From the NCBI RefSeq assembly GCF_002811945.1, contig NZ_NPDX01000003.1, positions 248,001 through 312,000 on the forward strand: 64,000 nt of DNA, written 5' to 3'. This document shows, in pieces, positions 28,449 through 38,801 of this stretch (its first letter is position 1; every line of letters begins with the position of its first letter). The notes below the pieces were generated by a model. The model did no database searches. It was not told the DNA's origin and worked only from the letters and a program-made list of their open reading frames with translations. The translations under genes were made by a program, and so were the position numbers. This DNA is from Leptospira harrisiae. Lineage in GTDB: Bacteria > Spirochaetota > Leptospiria > Leptospirales > Leptospiraceae.

Positions 28449-29411
28449 ATGAAAACAACCACCCAATTATCTCGGCATTTTGACAGGCTCCGTGAGAGAA
28501 TCATTCAGTTTGTTCGGTGGAACCTTCCTGTTCTGCTAATGACAGGCCTTTCCCTTTTCTTTTTGAAATGTGATGGAAAGACGGCTGGAGCCGAGACCCA
28601 TTTGGTTCCGATTTTACTTGCCACAGAATCCAATGCGACCTCTCAACTTGGAGGCAACCAAGGCGGTTCCGTGGGAATCATAACTCCAATCGCCGAGGAT
28701 GATATCCAAGCGGTAGCTCCTCTCCTCAATGAGATCACTTATTTAACAAATCCCGCAAATCCCGCGGACGACCCGTATTCCACCAAAGGACTGTTACAGT
28801 TTCAAAAATCGAGCATTAGCTTTCAAAAACCAGTTCCAGCAAATACTGAAATCTCTCTCTATTTCGGGAAAAAAAATATGGAATTAAATTCTGATGGAAC
28901 AGTAACGAATGCTTTAGAAACCTTAAAACGTACAGCAGGCAACTTTTCTGGTTATACTTATCTCTGTGATTCGGACAGAAAGTACAAAGTGTTCGTTGTT
29001 GCAAAAAATGAATTTGGTATCTCCACAAAACAACTAACAATCGGACACCCAAGAAAATGTGCTGATGCAATTAAGTCACCAGGGACTATTGGAAATTGCA
29101 CAGACTATTGCATTGAAACAACTAAGTCTGGTGACAAGATTGAAATCATTTCAAAGTATAACCTTCCAATGGATGGAAATTATTTGCATTTAGACTTAAG
29201 TGTCGTTAGTCCAAGAAGCTTTACTGAGTCGATTGCTCCAGCTGTTGATTTAGAAATTGGCATTCCTTTGGCTGGTTTACATACAATCAAAACAAGTTTC
29301 GAGATTCAAGAAAAAGAGTTTCTTTGTACTGAAGTCCAATCATTCCTTAATGTTGACCAACCCCAACGATCATCGCTCTTAAAAGGATATGTAGCTATTC
29401 CTAATGAATGA
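28449..29411 (+). CDS. Leptospira-type lipoprotein, paralogue of the one at 43258
   Basis: A 320-residue product. I prefer ATG 28449 (MKTTTQLSRHF) to the ATG 12 codons upstream because it gives a better signal: basic N-region, hydrophobic LPVLLMTGLSLFFLKC, lipidated Cys41. The body has no domain I can name. It shares several blocks with the 43258 protein: ISFQKPV..NTEISLYFGKKNMEL, DGTVTNA, KVFVVAKNEFGIS and the GNCTDYCIE/GNCDPHCFE cysteines. It is a probable surface lipoprotein. Its stop overlaps the next start (ATGA), so the two genes are translationally coupled. Confidence 0.72.
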   Translation: MKTTTQLSRHFDRLRERIIQFVRWNLPVLLMTGLSLFFLKCDGKTAGAETHLVPILLATESNATSQLGGNQGGSVGIITPIAEDDIQAVAPLLNEITYLTNPANPADDPYSTKGLLQFQKSSISFQKPVPANTEISLYFGKKNMELNSDGTVTNALETLKRTAGNFSGYTYLCDSDRKYKVFVVAKNEFGISTKQLTIGHPRKCADAIKSPGTIGNCTDYCIETTKSGDKIEIISKYNLPMDGNYLHLDLSVVSPRSFTESIAPAVDLEIGIPLAGLHTIKTSFEIQEKEFLCTEVQSFLNVDQPQRSSLLKGYVAIPNE

Positions 29412-30472
29412 CAGTAGATTCAATATCCCAGATGTATATTTTTGAAAACTTATCTAAAACATCTGGGATTTTGAACCATTGGAAACAAATTACTACTTAC
29501 GATTTACAAAACTATAAAAAATATTTTTACCATTCCCAAACCTTACTCGAGTTGACTTATCTTTTCATAATCGCCATCGGAATGATCACAAATTGTATTT
29601 CCTCTCAATTAGAAAATGTTTGTGATGTAAGTTCAGAATCTTTTTCGAAAACCATTGCTGCGAAAGTAGTATTAGGTGAAACAAGTCATCCTTGTTTCTC
29701 AGCGAATGTATCAAATCAAACAGGTTTCACTATTGGCGGAAAAATTTCTGGTTTAACGGGTGGCGGTTTGACTCTGATTTTAAATCATAAAAATTCACTT
29801 ATGGTTCCCTCAGGTAGCACAGAGTTCGCTTTTCCTGTTCAGATCCCTGCTGGCATTAATTATGAAGTTAACTTTTCAACTCAAGCGGAAGGTAACTACT
29901 GTGAGTTGGTTAATTCTACAGGAACCGTCTCCAACCAAAACATAAATGATATTGAAATCAACTGCCAGGCCTCCTGTTTAAAATGTATTATCTTTATCAC
30001 CCAGAATGTTTACCCTGCCAATGTTGGCAAAGCATCGAACTTTGATTCCAATTGCCTATCAGATCCAAACTACCCTGGCACCGGACATTACAAGGCAATG
30101 GTCGTCGATGGGATATCTCGACGCGCCAGTGTCACTTCAAATATAGGAGACAATCAGATCGATTGGGTTTTTAAGGCAAACCAGGCTTATATCAGACCAG
30201 GTGGGATCAATATCGAAACATCCAATGCCAATGGATTATTTGCCTCAAGCCTTTCTGCACCAATTACGACAGTTAGTTCCGATCATTGGACGGGACTCAA
30301 CCAAGATTGGACATCATATCTAGATGGGGCTTGTTTGAAGTGGACCACGAACTCAGCTTCAGAACTTGGAACCGTGGGGGATGCTTTTACTCAAGATATA
30401 ACGATACTTACAGCAGGGAAAGGACTACAACATTGCTCCGTCAATCGCGAGTTAGTTTGTGTTGAACAATAA
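29408..30472 (+). CDS. DUF1554-type lipoprotein
   Basis: A 354-residue protein. The first ~45 residues precede a hydrophobic stretch, LTYLFIIAIGMITNC, that ends in a probable lipobox Cys, so the true signal start may be internal. Residues ~190-354 match the DUF1554 pattern: CIIFITQNVYPANVGKASNFDSNC, YKAMVVDGISRRAS, DWVFKANQAYIRPGG, LDGACLKWTTNS, ending HCSVNRELVCVEQ. I know this family chiefly from leptospiral surface proteins. Start overlap (ATGA) with the preceding lipoprotein implies co-expression and perhaps a joint role at the surface. Confidence 0.75.
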   Translation: MTVDSISQMYIFENLSKTSGILNHWKQITTYDLQNYKKYFYHSQTLLELTYLFIIAIGMITNCISSQLENVCDVSSESFSKTIAAKVVLGETSHPCFSANVSNQTGFTIGGKISGLTGGGLTLILNHKNSLMVPSGSTEFAFPVQIPAGINYEVNFSTQAEGNYCELVNSTGTVSNQNINDIEINCQASCLKCIIFITQNVYPANVGKASNFDSNCLSDPNYPGTGHYKAMVVDGISRRASVTSNIGDNQIDWVFKANQAYIRPGGINIETSNANGLFASSLSAPITTVSSDHWTGLNQDWTSYLDGACLKWTTNSASELGTVGDAFTQDITILTAGKGLQHCSVNRELVCVEQ

Positions 30473-30520
30473 GGAAATCAATAAATTGAACCAACATACT
30501 TATAAATTTGGTTTCGTGTT

Positions 30521-31609
30521 TTATGATTCAGTAATTTTTTGTTTGGATAAAAAAACAGTCAAACGTTGGAGTTGGTCTTTGGAAGTGGAATTTGACTCAG
30601 GTAATACTTTACCATAAATGTTTTTGAGATGGTTTCGTAATGTTCCATCTGAAACATTCAAAATCAAACGAATAAAAGAACGACTATGCCCTTCCGCAAT
30701 CAACTCACAAATTCGTAGTTCTTGTTTGGACAATCCAAATTGTTCAAGAGGTAACAAAAAAGGAAGATTTGGTCTGTTGTCTTTGAGCGTAGTCTTTAGC
30801 AAATATGCAAAAAACACGAGACTTGTTAAAGTAGTCAAAACAGAAGTCACAAATTCTTTATAGGTAAATATTGGCAAAATTCCTAATATAAATATCCCAA
30901 TCAATAACCCAACAGCGAGTGAAATCAAAATGGAAGCAATAAAACTGTAAACACTTGGTTTTGCCGCATTAAATCGATTTAGATAAATAGAAAATAATAC
31001 AGACAAAGTGGCATCGACTACGGGGTGAAGGGGAGGAAAATTAAATCCATACATTGGTAAAAAATTTGAAAATAGGCCAAACCACCAAACACACAAAGCA
31101 ATGATAAAGGTCCGTCTTTCAAAAAAAGCATTCCATTCCAAAGGAAATAAAACATAGTATAACGACAATGTGATTGCAAAAAAATGTACAGAACCACCGA
31201 GTATTCCGCCAACATCAGTGAGTAAGGGTGCCATACCAAAGGAAAATTTAGCAAAACCGTAAACCACAGTTTTCGGTATCGAAGAACAAATCAAATCAAC
31301 TACCAATGCATATATTGCAATGCCAATGGTTCCTTGATTCAATAATTTTCTCCCAGTACAAAATGAACAAATAGCAACAAGCACGGGAGCCAATAGAAAA
31401 AAAGAATGGCACTGAAAGATCCAAAACGCAAGACCTGTGGTCTCATCGGAGGCAAAACAAAGGGCAGCTGTGGCTGCATTTTGAACTCCAATTGTAAAAT
31501 AAAAAACACTAAGGAGTCTGTGGAAACGATGATCACGTGTGATATTTTCAATAAAACAACTTATATTAGCTAAGGAAGCAAACAAAGGGACTAAAAAAAA
31601 TACGCTCAT
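30521..31609 (-). CDS. Membrane-anchored LuxR-type transcriptional regulator
   Basis: A 362-residue protein with about eight hydrophobic helices in residues 1-275, like the N-terminal membrane domain of 7TM sensor kinases. It is followed by a cytoplasmic LuxR-type helix-turn-helix: FGLSKQELRICELIAEGHSRSFIRLILNVSDGTLRNHLKNIYGK (~290-335). There is no kinase or receiver domain, so this is a one-component membrane regulator that probably couples a membrane signal directly to DNA binding. No target is evident; the neighbours are the DUF1554 lipoprotein (convergent) and a CWC protein. Confidence 0.78.
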   Translation of the reverse strand: MSVFFLVPLFASLANISCFIENITRDHRFHRLLSVFYFTIGVQNAATAALCFASDETTGLAFWIFQCHSFFLLAPVLVAICSFCTGRKLLNQGTIGIAIYALVVDLICSSIPKTVVYGFAKFSFGMAPLLTDVGGILGGSVHFFAITLSLYYVLFPLEWNAFFERRTFIIALCVWWFGLFSNFLPMYGFNFPPLHPVVDATLSVLFSIYLNRFNAAKPSVYSFIASILISLAVGLLIGIFILGILPIFTYKEFVTSVLTTLTSLVFFAYLLKTTLKDNRPNLPFLLPLEQFGLSKQELRICELIAEGHSRSFIRLILNVSDGTLRNHLKNIYGKVLPESNSTSKDQLQRLTVFLSKQKITES

Positions 31610-31638
31610 GGAATAACGTTTAACCTTACTATTACTAA

Positions 31639-31791
31639 TTAGGACTTAAGCTAAGTTTTTTTACCATTCAAATTTACGATTTAGGCAAAAAGAATGAATT
31701 AAAATACTACAATCGTTTGGCGAACTTAATTGAATCGGATACAACTTTGGATGAATTAAATTTTCAAAAACGCCAAGAGATCAATTTATAA
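31639..31791 (+). pseudogene. Possible gene remnant without a start codon
   Basis: An open frame of ~50 codons reads ...IYDLGKKNELKYYNRLAN...ESDTTLDELNFQKRQEINL then stop. It is hydrophilic, protein-like and has no in-frame ATG. It overlaps the 3' end of the convergent CWC gene. It could be the tail of a lost gene or chance; I do not recognise it. Confidence 0.2.
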
Positions 31792-32054
31792 GATTTGTTC
31801 ATTTTAAATTCAAAGGTAAGTGTCTCCATACATTGGTAACAAAGACAGTCGGAATATTGTGTCGCCAAGTATTCTCTTTCTTCCAAGGAAAGAGTTACTT
31901 TATTACATTGGCAAAGACTAATAGAACCAACCTTACATTCAAAAATTCGCAAACAATGGGGGCAAATTTTTTCTTCATGTTTCCCATTACTTTGATCTTG
32001 ATTTATATTTTTTAATCCGTTTGTATTAAAATCTTCCAAAAAAACTCCTTTCAA
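31764..32054 (-). CDS. Cysteine-rich CWC-family protein
   Basis: A 96-residue protein. After ~30 polar residues come EEKICPHCLRIFECKVGSISLCQCNKVTLSLEEREYLATQYSDCLCYQCMETL. The spacing CxxC..C..CxC...CxCxxC fits the cysteine-rich CWC family, a small probable zinc- or metal-binding protein of unknown role. It is a stand-alone gene whose 3' end overlaps a possible remnant on the other strand. Confidence 0.75.
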   Translation of the reverse strand: MKGVFLEDFNTNGLKNINQDQSNGKHEEKICPHCLRIFECKVGSISLCQCNKVTLSLEEREYLATQYSDCLCYQCMETLTFEFKMNKSYKLISWRF

Positions 32055-32347
32055 AACGGAATCTTAAACCTAAATGTTCCCACTTAAGTTTGAGATATTC
32101 CAGTATCTTTGTCCGGGAACCCTTTGAAAAATTGAGGAACGAATGATCGTTTACGGGCGATTCATTTGTGGGAAGATCCGACTTTTCCATCCAAAATTGA
32201 TGAGGATAAGAATTCACGGTTGCACCGTCAGTTGAGGAGTTTCACCTCATTCCTCCCGGAATTACTATGATGATCAATGGAACTCACTGTATCTGTCAAT
32301 CTACTGTTCCCAACTTTTTAGTTTTTTCAATTGTGATTTTAAAGTCA

Positions 32348-33127
32348 CTAAGATTCACCGATAACCCTGTTTTCTTTCGATGGCAATAAAAACTCTGGAG
32401 GCATTTCATCTTTTAACCCAACACCTGACAATTTTCTTTGAATTGATTCCGTGATCAGATAGATAGTTTTTTTTACCGCACTTTCAAAGGCAAAACCCCC
32501 TGGCCTGATATTGGATATACAATTACGACTTTCATCGGTATTACCAACTTGCGGATGATAGGTGATGTATACTCCCAAACTATCAGCAGAAGATAAACCT
32601 GGTCGTTCTCCGATGATAACAATCGAAATTTTAGAATTCAATATCTCTCCGACTTCATCTCCAATAGCCACTCGACCCCATTTGGAGAGCACAAGTGGAC
32701 CTACCCGAAAACCGGTTTTATTTATTTCTTCCATTAAAATTGTTAAAAATGGAATATAATTATTCTCAATTGCTTTTGCCGATAATCCGTCGACACCGAT
32801 GATCGCTAAATCAAAATCACCACTTAAACTTTGTAGATTATTCACAGATTCAGTAGACAATCTTCTTCCTAAATCAGGTCTTAACAAATACTCTTCTTTC
32901 GAACTAACTAAACTCTCCACAAAAACTGCAGGAAGGTTTTTCCCTTTCCCTAAGGCCTTTAGATTTTCAAGTAAACTTGAAAAATCTGGATTGAGTAAAA
33001 CAGCATCTCTCGCTCTTGCGTGGTCTAACCTAAACTTTAACATATCTTTGGTGGAAATCGAACCACCAGTACGATCTAAACCAATTCTTGCTTGACTATA
33101 TTGTTTCCATTCCTCTAAAAAAGTCAT
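32348..33127 (-). CDS. eutC: Ethanolamine ammonia-lyase small subunit
   Basis: A 259-residue EutC. The typical N-terminal block QARIGLDRTGGSISTKDMLKFRLDHARARDAVL is followed by SLSGDFDLAIIGVDGLSAKAIENN, VIIGERPGLSSADSLGVYITYHP and the C-terminal SRNCISNIRPGGF. With EutB it forms the adenosylcobalamin-dependent enzyme that splits ethanolamine into acetaldehyde and ammonia. It lies 5 nt after eutB, and AGGAAAG precedes its ATG. No microcompartment shell, reactivase or permease genes are in the window. Confidence 0.93.
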   Translation of the reverse strand: MTFLEEWKQYSQARIGLDRTGGSISTKDMLKFRLDHARARDAVLLNPDFSSLLENLKALGKGKNLPAVFVESLVSSKEEYLLRPDLGRRLSTESVNNLQSLSGDFDLAIIGVDGLSAKAIENNYIPFLTILMEEINKTGFRVGPLVLSKWGRVAIGDEVGEILNSKISIVIIGERPGLSSADSLGVYITYHPQVGNTDESRNCISNIRPGGFAFESAVKKTIYLITESIQRKLSGVGLKDEMPPEFLLPSKENRVIGES

Positions 33128-33132
33128 TCGCT

Positions 33133-34518
33133 CTACTTTCCTAATAAATCTTCGATTAAACTCAAGTTTCGATTTTCTTTAGGTAAAAAACCTAATTTGT
33201 TCGAAAAGATTCCACGACTAAGTAACCAATCTTCAAATTCCGGTGCTGGTTTTAAACCTAATACTTGCCTGAGATACAATGCGTCGTGAAAAGAAGTACT
33301 TTGATAAGACAACATCACATCATCAGCTCCCGGAACTCCCATAATATAAGTGCAACCTGCAACACCTAACAAAGTTAACAAGTTATCCATATCATCTTGG
33401 TCAGCTTCCGCATGATTCGTGTAACAAACATCCACACCCATTGGAAGCCCCAGCAGTTTTCCACAAAAATGGTCTTCCAAACCAGCACGAATGATTTGTT
33501 TTCCATTGTATAAATATTCGGGCCCAATAAATCCTACAACGGTATTTACGAGAAGTGGTGAAAACTCTCTGGCAACAGCATAAGCTCTTACCTCTAACGT
33601 TTGTTGGTCGATACCATGGTGGGCACCTGCAGACAAGGCACTCCCTTGTCCTGTCTCAAAGTACATAACATTATCACCCACAGTCCCACGACCTAATGCA
33701 AGTGCCATTTGCCTTGCTTCTTTCAAAAGAGAAAGAGAAACACCAAAACTTTTATTTAAATCTTCTGTTCCACCAATGGACTGGAACACCAAATCTAAAG
33801 GAGCTCCTCTCCTCATCACTTCCATCGAAGTAGTCACATGAGATAAAATACAGGATTGTGTAGGAATAGAATACTTTTGAATGATATTGTCTAACATTTC
33901 CAATAAAGCAATATTAGTTGGTATGTTATCAGTGGCGGGGTTAATTCCAATGACAGCATCTCCACTCCCAAGAAGCAATCCATCTAGCAAACTAGCTGCG
34001 ATCCCCTTGGGATCATCAGTCGGATGGTTTGGTTGTAATCTGACAGAAAGTCGACCAGGTAAACCTAATGTATTTCTAAACTTTGTGAAAACTTTAATTT
34101 TATTTCCGACTAAAATTAAATCCTGGTTGGACATCAATTTGGATACGGCAGCTGCCATCTCAGGAGTGATTCCCCATCGAATGGAATTGATGACCTCTGC
34201 ATCCGTTGTTTCAGCTAACAAAAAGTCACGAAATCCACCCACTGTCAGGTGAGAAATCAGTGAAAAAACATCTTTGTCATGAGACTCAAGAATGAGTTTT
34301 GTCACCTCATCTTTGTTTGCCGGGATAAGCTCCACATTTAAAAATTCAGATAGATAAACATCAGCGAGAGCCATTTGTGCTGCGACTCTCTCTTCTTGAC
34401 TTGTCGCCGATACTCCCGCGAGGACATCACCTGACCGATGGGGACTCGCTTTTGCTAACAAGTCTTTCAGTTCTGGAAAATTATAAGTTTTGGTGCCAAG
34501 GATTGTTCTGTAACCCAT
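33133..34518 (-). CDS. eutB: Ethanolamine ammonia-lyase large subunit
   Basis: A 461-residue EutB, the usual family length (~450-465). Characteristic blocks are LLAKASPHRSGDVLAGVSA, RLQPNHPTDDPKGIAASLLDGLLLGSGDAVIGINPATDN, MYFETGQGSALSAGAHHGIDQQTLEVRAYAVAR and CYTNHAEADQDDMDNLLTLL. It is the catalytic (substrate- and B12-binding) subunit and the first gene of eutBC. I found no cobalamin riboswitch core in the leader, so B12 control, if any, is elsewhere. Confidence 0.95.
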   Translation of the reverse strand: MGYRTILGTKTYNFPELKDLLAKASPHRSGDVLAGVSATSQEERVAAQMALADVYLSEFLNVELIPANKDEVTKLILESHDKDVFSLISHLTVGGFRDFLLAETTDAEVINSIRWGITPEMAAAVSKLMSNQDLILVGNKIKVFTKFRNTLGLPGRLSVRLQPNHPTDDPKGIAASLLDGLLLGSGDAVIGINPATDNIPTNIALLEMLDNIIQKYSIPTQSCILSHVTTSMEVMRRGAPLDLVFQSIGGTEDLNKSFGVSLSLLKEARQMALALGRGTVGDNVMYFETGQGSALSAGAHHGIDQQTLEVRAYAVAREFSPLLVNTVVGFIGPEYLYNGKQIIRAGLEDHFCGKLLGLPMGVDVCYTNHAEADQDDMDNLLTLLGVAGCTYIMGVPGADDVMLSYQSTSFHDALYLRQVLGLKPAPEFEDWLLSRGIFSNKLGFLPKENRNLSLIEDLLGK

Positions 34519-34770
34519 AAACAGATTATAACCAATTGAGAATCTTTCGGATAGAACTTTTCTATTTTGTCACCTAAGAACTCACTCATTTTTTAAGAAG
34601 AATGGCTTAATTAATTGCACTCTCATGCTGAAAAATCATAACTTCCCAATCTTGGAAGTTATTCCTTAAATAGTCGGCTCTTATCGCCAAAAGGATCAGA
34701 GGTTGTCACGGTAAATGTCATCTGGTTAGATAGATTGGGGTGATCAAATCATGATTCCATTTTCGTAAAA

Positions 34771-34799
34771 TTGACACTCCCATCAAAAACGTGTATCAA
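34771..34799 (+). promoter_or_regulatory. Near-consensus sigma-70 promoter with no obvious protein gene downstream
   Basis: TTGACA at 34771-34776, a 17-nt spacer, and TATCAA at 34794-34799. The predicted start of transcription is about 34806. The -35 box is perfect. Downstream is a ~345-nt stretch that ends in a strong terminator. Confidence 0.5.
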
Positions 34800-34805
34800 T
34801 ATATA

Positions 34806-35150
34806 CATATATACTAATTATCAAATCTACATCCGCTAAACCATTACTTCAATTGATTACCAAATATTTTATATTAGAAAAAATTGCCTTCACTTTGGGA
34901 ATTCCTTGGTTAGAAAGTAAACAATCCATTCTTTCGCCAATGTTTCTTTTTTGCCATCGATCCTTTAAAAAAATTCGAGCAAACAAAAAATGGAAAACTA
35001 AACCCATCTTCTACCCTTCCAAACAAATATTCATTAAGGGCCGAACTTGTCCGGGGTTCGCGTCCGCTCCTTCCGTCTGCGACCAAGCCCTCCCGATCTT
35101 TAAGGCAAGGTAGGCATCGGTCCACCAACAAAACCTACCTTGTCTTTTTT
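34806..35150 (+). ncRNA. Candidate small RNA between eutB and katG
   Basis: The stretch runs from a consensus-like promoter to a classic hairpin-plus-T-run terminator. The only long frame inside (34853-35113) begins with TTG, has no ribosome site and encodes a low-complexity basic peptide, so I do not call it a gene. The 3' third (35041-35100) is a GC-rich island (CGGGGTTCGCGTCCGC...) able to fold. It does not resemble tmRNA, RNase P RNA, SRP RNA or 6S RNA as I know them. The 792-nt eutB-katG gap otherwise holds the eutB leader and the katG promoter. Confidence 0.4.
35105..35150 (+). terminator. Rho-independent terminator of the candidate small RNA
   Basis: CAAGGTAGG pairs perfectly with CCTACCTTG over a 19-nt loop, followed by TCTTTTTT. 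Confidence 0.75.
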
Positions 35151-35227
35151 ATATAGAGAATCTGATTCAGATTTTTTTTTCGTTCTCATTGACAAACCAA
35201 CGTTTTTCACTCCCCAACTGCATAAAA

Positions 35228-35242
35228 TTAGACTAAATCTAA
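35228..35242. promoter_or_regulatory. PerR/Fur-box-like site 1 upstream of katG
   Basis: TTAGACTAAATCTAA is a 7-1-7 inverted repeat with one mismatch, like the PerR box layout. It is ~70 nt before the katG start and is followed by two weaker copies. Confidence 0.5.
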
Positions 35243-35263
35243 AAAATTGCTTGATTTCAGTCT

Positions 35264-35278
35264 CTAGACTTATTCTAA
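35264..35278. promoter_or_regulatory. PerR/Fur-box-like site 2 upstream of katG
   Basis: CTAGACTTATTCTAA keeps the 7-1-7 layout at 5 of 7 pairs. It overlaps a plausible -10 (TATTCT at 35271) 18 nt after TTGCTT, a position where a repressor would block polymerase. Confidence 0.42.
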
Positions 35279-35280
35279 AT

Positions 35281-35295
35281 TTATATTAAATCTAG
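35281..35295. promoter_or_regulatory. PerR/Fur-box-like site 3 upstream of katG
   Basis: TTATATTAAATCTAG matches 5 of 7 pairs of the 7-1-7 layout, 17 nt from site 2 and 15 nt before the katG ATG. Confidence 0.38.
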
Positions 35296-37542
<2,247 letters not shown>

Positions 37543-37543
37543 A

Positions 37544-37918
37544 ATGAATCAAAATTCAAGAAAACATTTTTTAACAACTTCGTTGTCTTGGATGACCTCC
37601 CTCTTTATTTTAGAGGGAGGATTGGGTTTGATGAAAAATTTGATGGCAGAAAAAAAACATTCTGCCCCTTTACCTGATGATGCAAATCCTGTTTTAGAAT
37701 CCGACCCTACTGCCAAAGCACTTGGGTTTCACCATGATGCAAAACAAACTGATTTCATACTGTATCCAGAAAGAAAAGAACTCACAACAAAAAATCAATT
37801 TTGTAAACACTGTGCTCAATTTACAAAGATAAATGAAAACTGGGGAAAATGTAATATCATTACCTCTGGAGTTGTATCTTCCAACGGTTGGTGTTCTGCC
37901 TGGTCATTTAAATCATAA
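37544..37918 (+). CDS. High-potential iron-sulfur protein (HiPIP)
   Basis: A 124-residue protein. The N-terminus SRKHFLTTSLSWMTSLFILEGGLG is a Tat-like export signal with RK in place of the usual RR. The mature part (ALGFHHDA..TDFILYPERKELTTKNQFC) carries Cys87, Cys90, Cys103 and Cys117 in the C-x2-C-x12-C-x13-C arrangement that binds the 4Fe-4S cubane of HiPIPs. HiPIPs carry single electrons in the periplasm. The gene starts 1 nt after katG, so co-transcription is nearly certain. I infer it may donate electrons to, or be protected by, the exported KatG. Confidence 0.82.
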   Translation: MNQNSRKHFLTTSLSWMTSLFILEGGLGLMKNLMAEKKHSAPLPDDANPVLESDPTAKALGFHHDAKQTDFILYPERKELTTKNQFCKHCAQFTKINENWGKCNIITSGVVSSNGWCSAWSFKS

Positions 37919-37923
37919 ATTAA

Positions 37924-37950
37924 GTTTGGAAATAGTTTTTATTTCCAAAC
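37924..37950. terminator. Hairpin between HiPIP and the convergent lipoprotein gene
   Basis: A perfect 11-bp stem (GTTTGGAAATA/TATTTCCAAAC) with a 5-nt loop. There is no T-run on either side, so it may be a bidirectional end-stabilising hairpin. The convergent gene's stop is inside it. Confidence 0.5.
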
Positions 37951-38442
37951 ACAGTTTGTCAGATCCACTCTTTCAAATACCCAAGGTTTGTGGGCATATT
38001 TTGCATTTTTGTCTTCGATCAAATCAAAAGATTTTGTTTCCGAAGGAATACTTGGAAAATGTAAAGTAAACGGAGTATTTTTCATCTGAGTTCGTTTGGG
38101 ACAAAGATCCACTCCTTCGGATTTCAAAAATGGATAGGATGTTCCTATGTCATCGCGAAACAACATCCCTTCTTTTAATACACAAACTTTTTTTGATTCC
38201 GTAGTGTACAATTCTAATTTGGTTTCTGTTTCAGAAACACAGACTTTATTTAGGACAACAACTCCTAAAAATTCGGAATGCAGGTCGCAACACTGCGGAG
38301 TCGGACTCCAATTACGTTTGGTAGGATTGGTTTGCACTTTCTCTTCCAGCAATTCATTTTTCATCTGTTTTGTGGAACAAAAACTAAACAAACCAAAAAT
38401 ACAAATGATAATCAGAATATTCGAATTTATAAATTTAATCAT
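37939..38442 (-). CDS. Hypothetical lipoprotein, 167 residues
   Basis: The N-terminal signal ILIIICIFGLFSFC points to lipidation at Cys22. The mature part is polar and contains several cysteines (QCCDLHSEF, NKVCVSE, KKVCVL, VDLCPKR, TNCVW), which suggests disulfides in the periplasm or at the surface. I do not recognise a domain. It converges on the katG-HiPIP operon. Confidence 0.62.
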   Translation of the reverse strand: MIKFINSNILIIICIFGLFSFCSTKQMKNELLEEKVQTNPTKRNWSPTPQCCDLHSEFLGVVVLNKVCVSETETKLELYTTESKKVCVLKEGMLFRDDIGTSYPFLKSEGVDLCPKRTQMKNTPFTLHFPSIPSETKSFDLIEDKNAKYAHKPWVFERVDLTNCVWK

Positions 38443-38560
38443 GACACAAATACTTTTTCCTTAATTTTCCAAAGAAATGAATGGAAATCACCTTTACCCT
38501 AAGAAAACTAAATGCGGCATCAATCCCTTTTTTTAAAATTTACCTTAGTAGTTTGTAGTT

Positions 38561-38801
38561 TATTCTTCCGGTTATGATGGATCTGTCCGCTCAGGATTTT
38601 CTACCAATTTTAATGATCCTAGTTCGAATGCCACCTGCACTAATGATTATACAACCTACGATCACTCCACAGGAATTCATAAATTCGGGTAATGGTTATG
38701 CGGGTCAAAAAACTTGGCGCCTTTCTACCATGAAAAAATTGTTAACAACTAACGATGCTTATCTCAATAATCTTTTTTTCAAACTAAGGATTGGTTCCTG
38801 A
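38561..38801 (+). pseudogene. Frameshifted remnant of a DUF1566 (Lcl C-terminal) protein
   Basis: One frame reads YSSGYDGSVRSGFSTNF...DHSTGIHKFG then stop at 38690. A shifted frame continues SGNGYAGQKTWRLSTMKKL to 38801. GYAG..WRL...KEL is the hallmark of DUF1566/Lcl domains. With no start or signal peptide and a frameshift in the middle, this is a decayed fragment. Its 3' end overlaps the propeller gene on the other strand. The stretch 38443-38783 holds nothing else that I see. Confidence 0.5.

Noticed and set aside
34519..34770. Cobalamin riboswitch upstream of eutBC
   Set aside because: I looked for the conserved GCCACTG core and B12-box on the minus strand and saw neither; a covariance search would be decisive.
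34853..35113. 86-codon plus-strand frame before katG
   Set aside because: TTG start, no ribosome site and low-complexity basic product; treated as part of a possible non-coding RNA.
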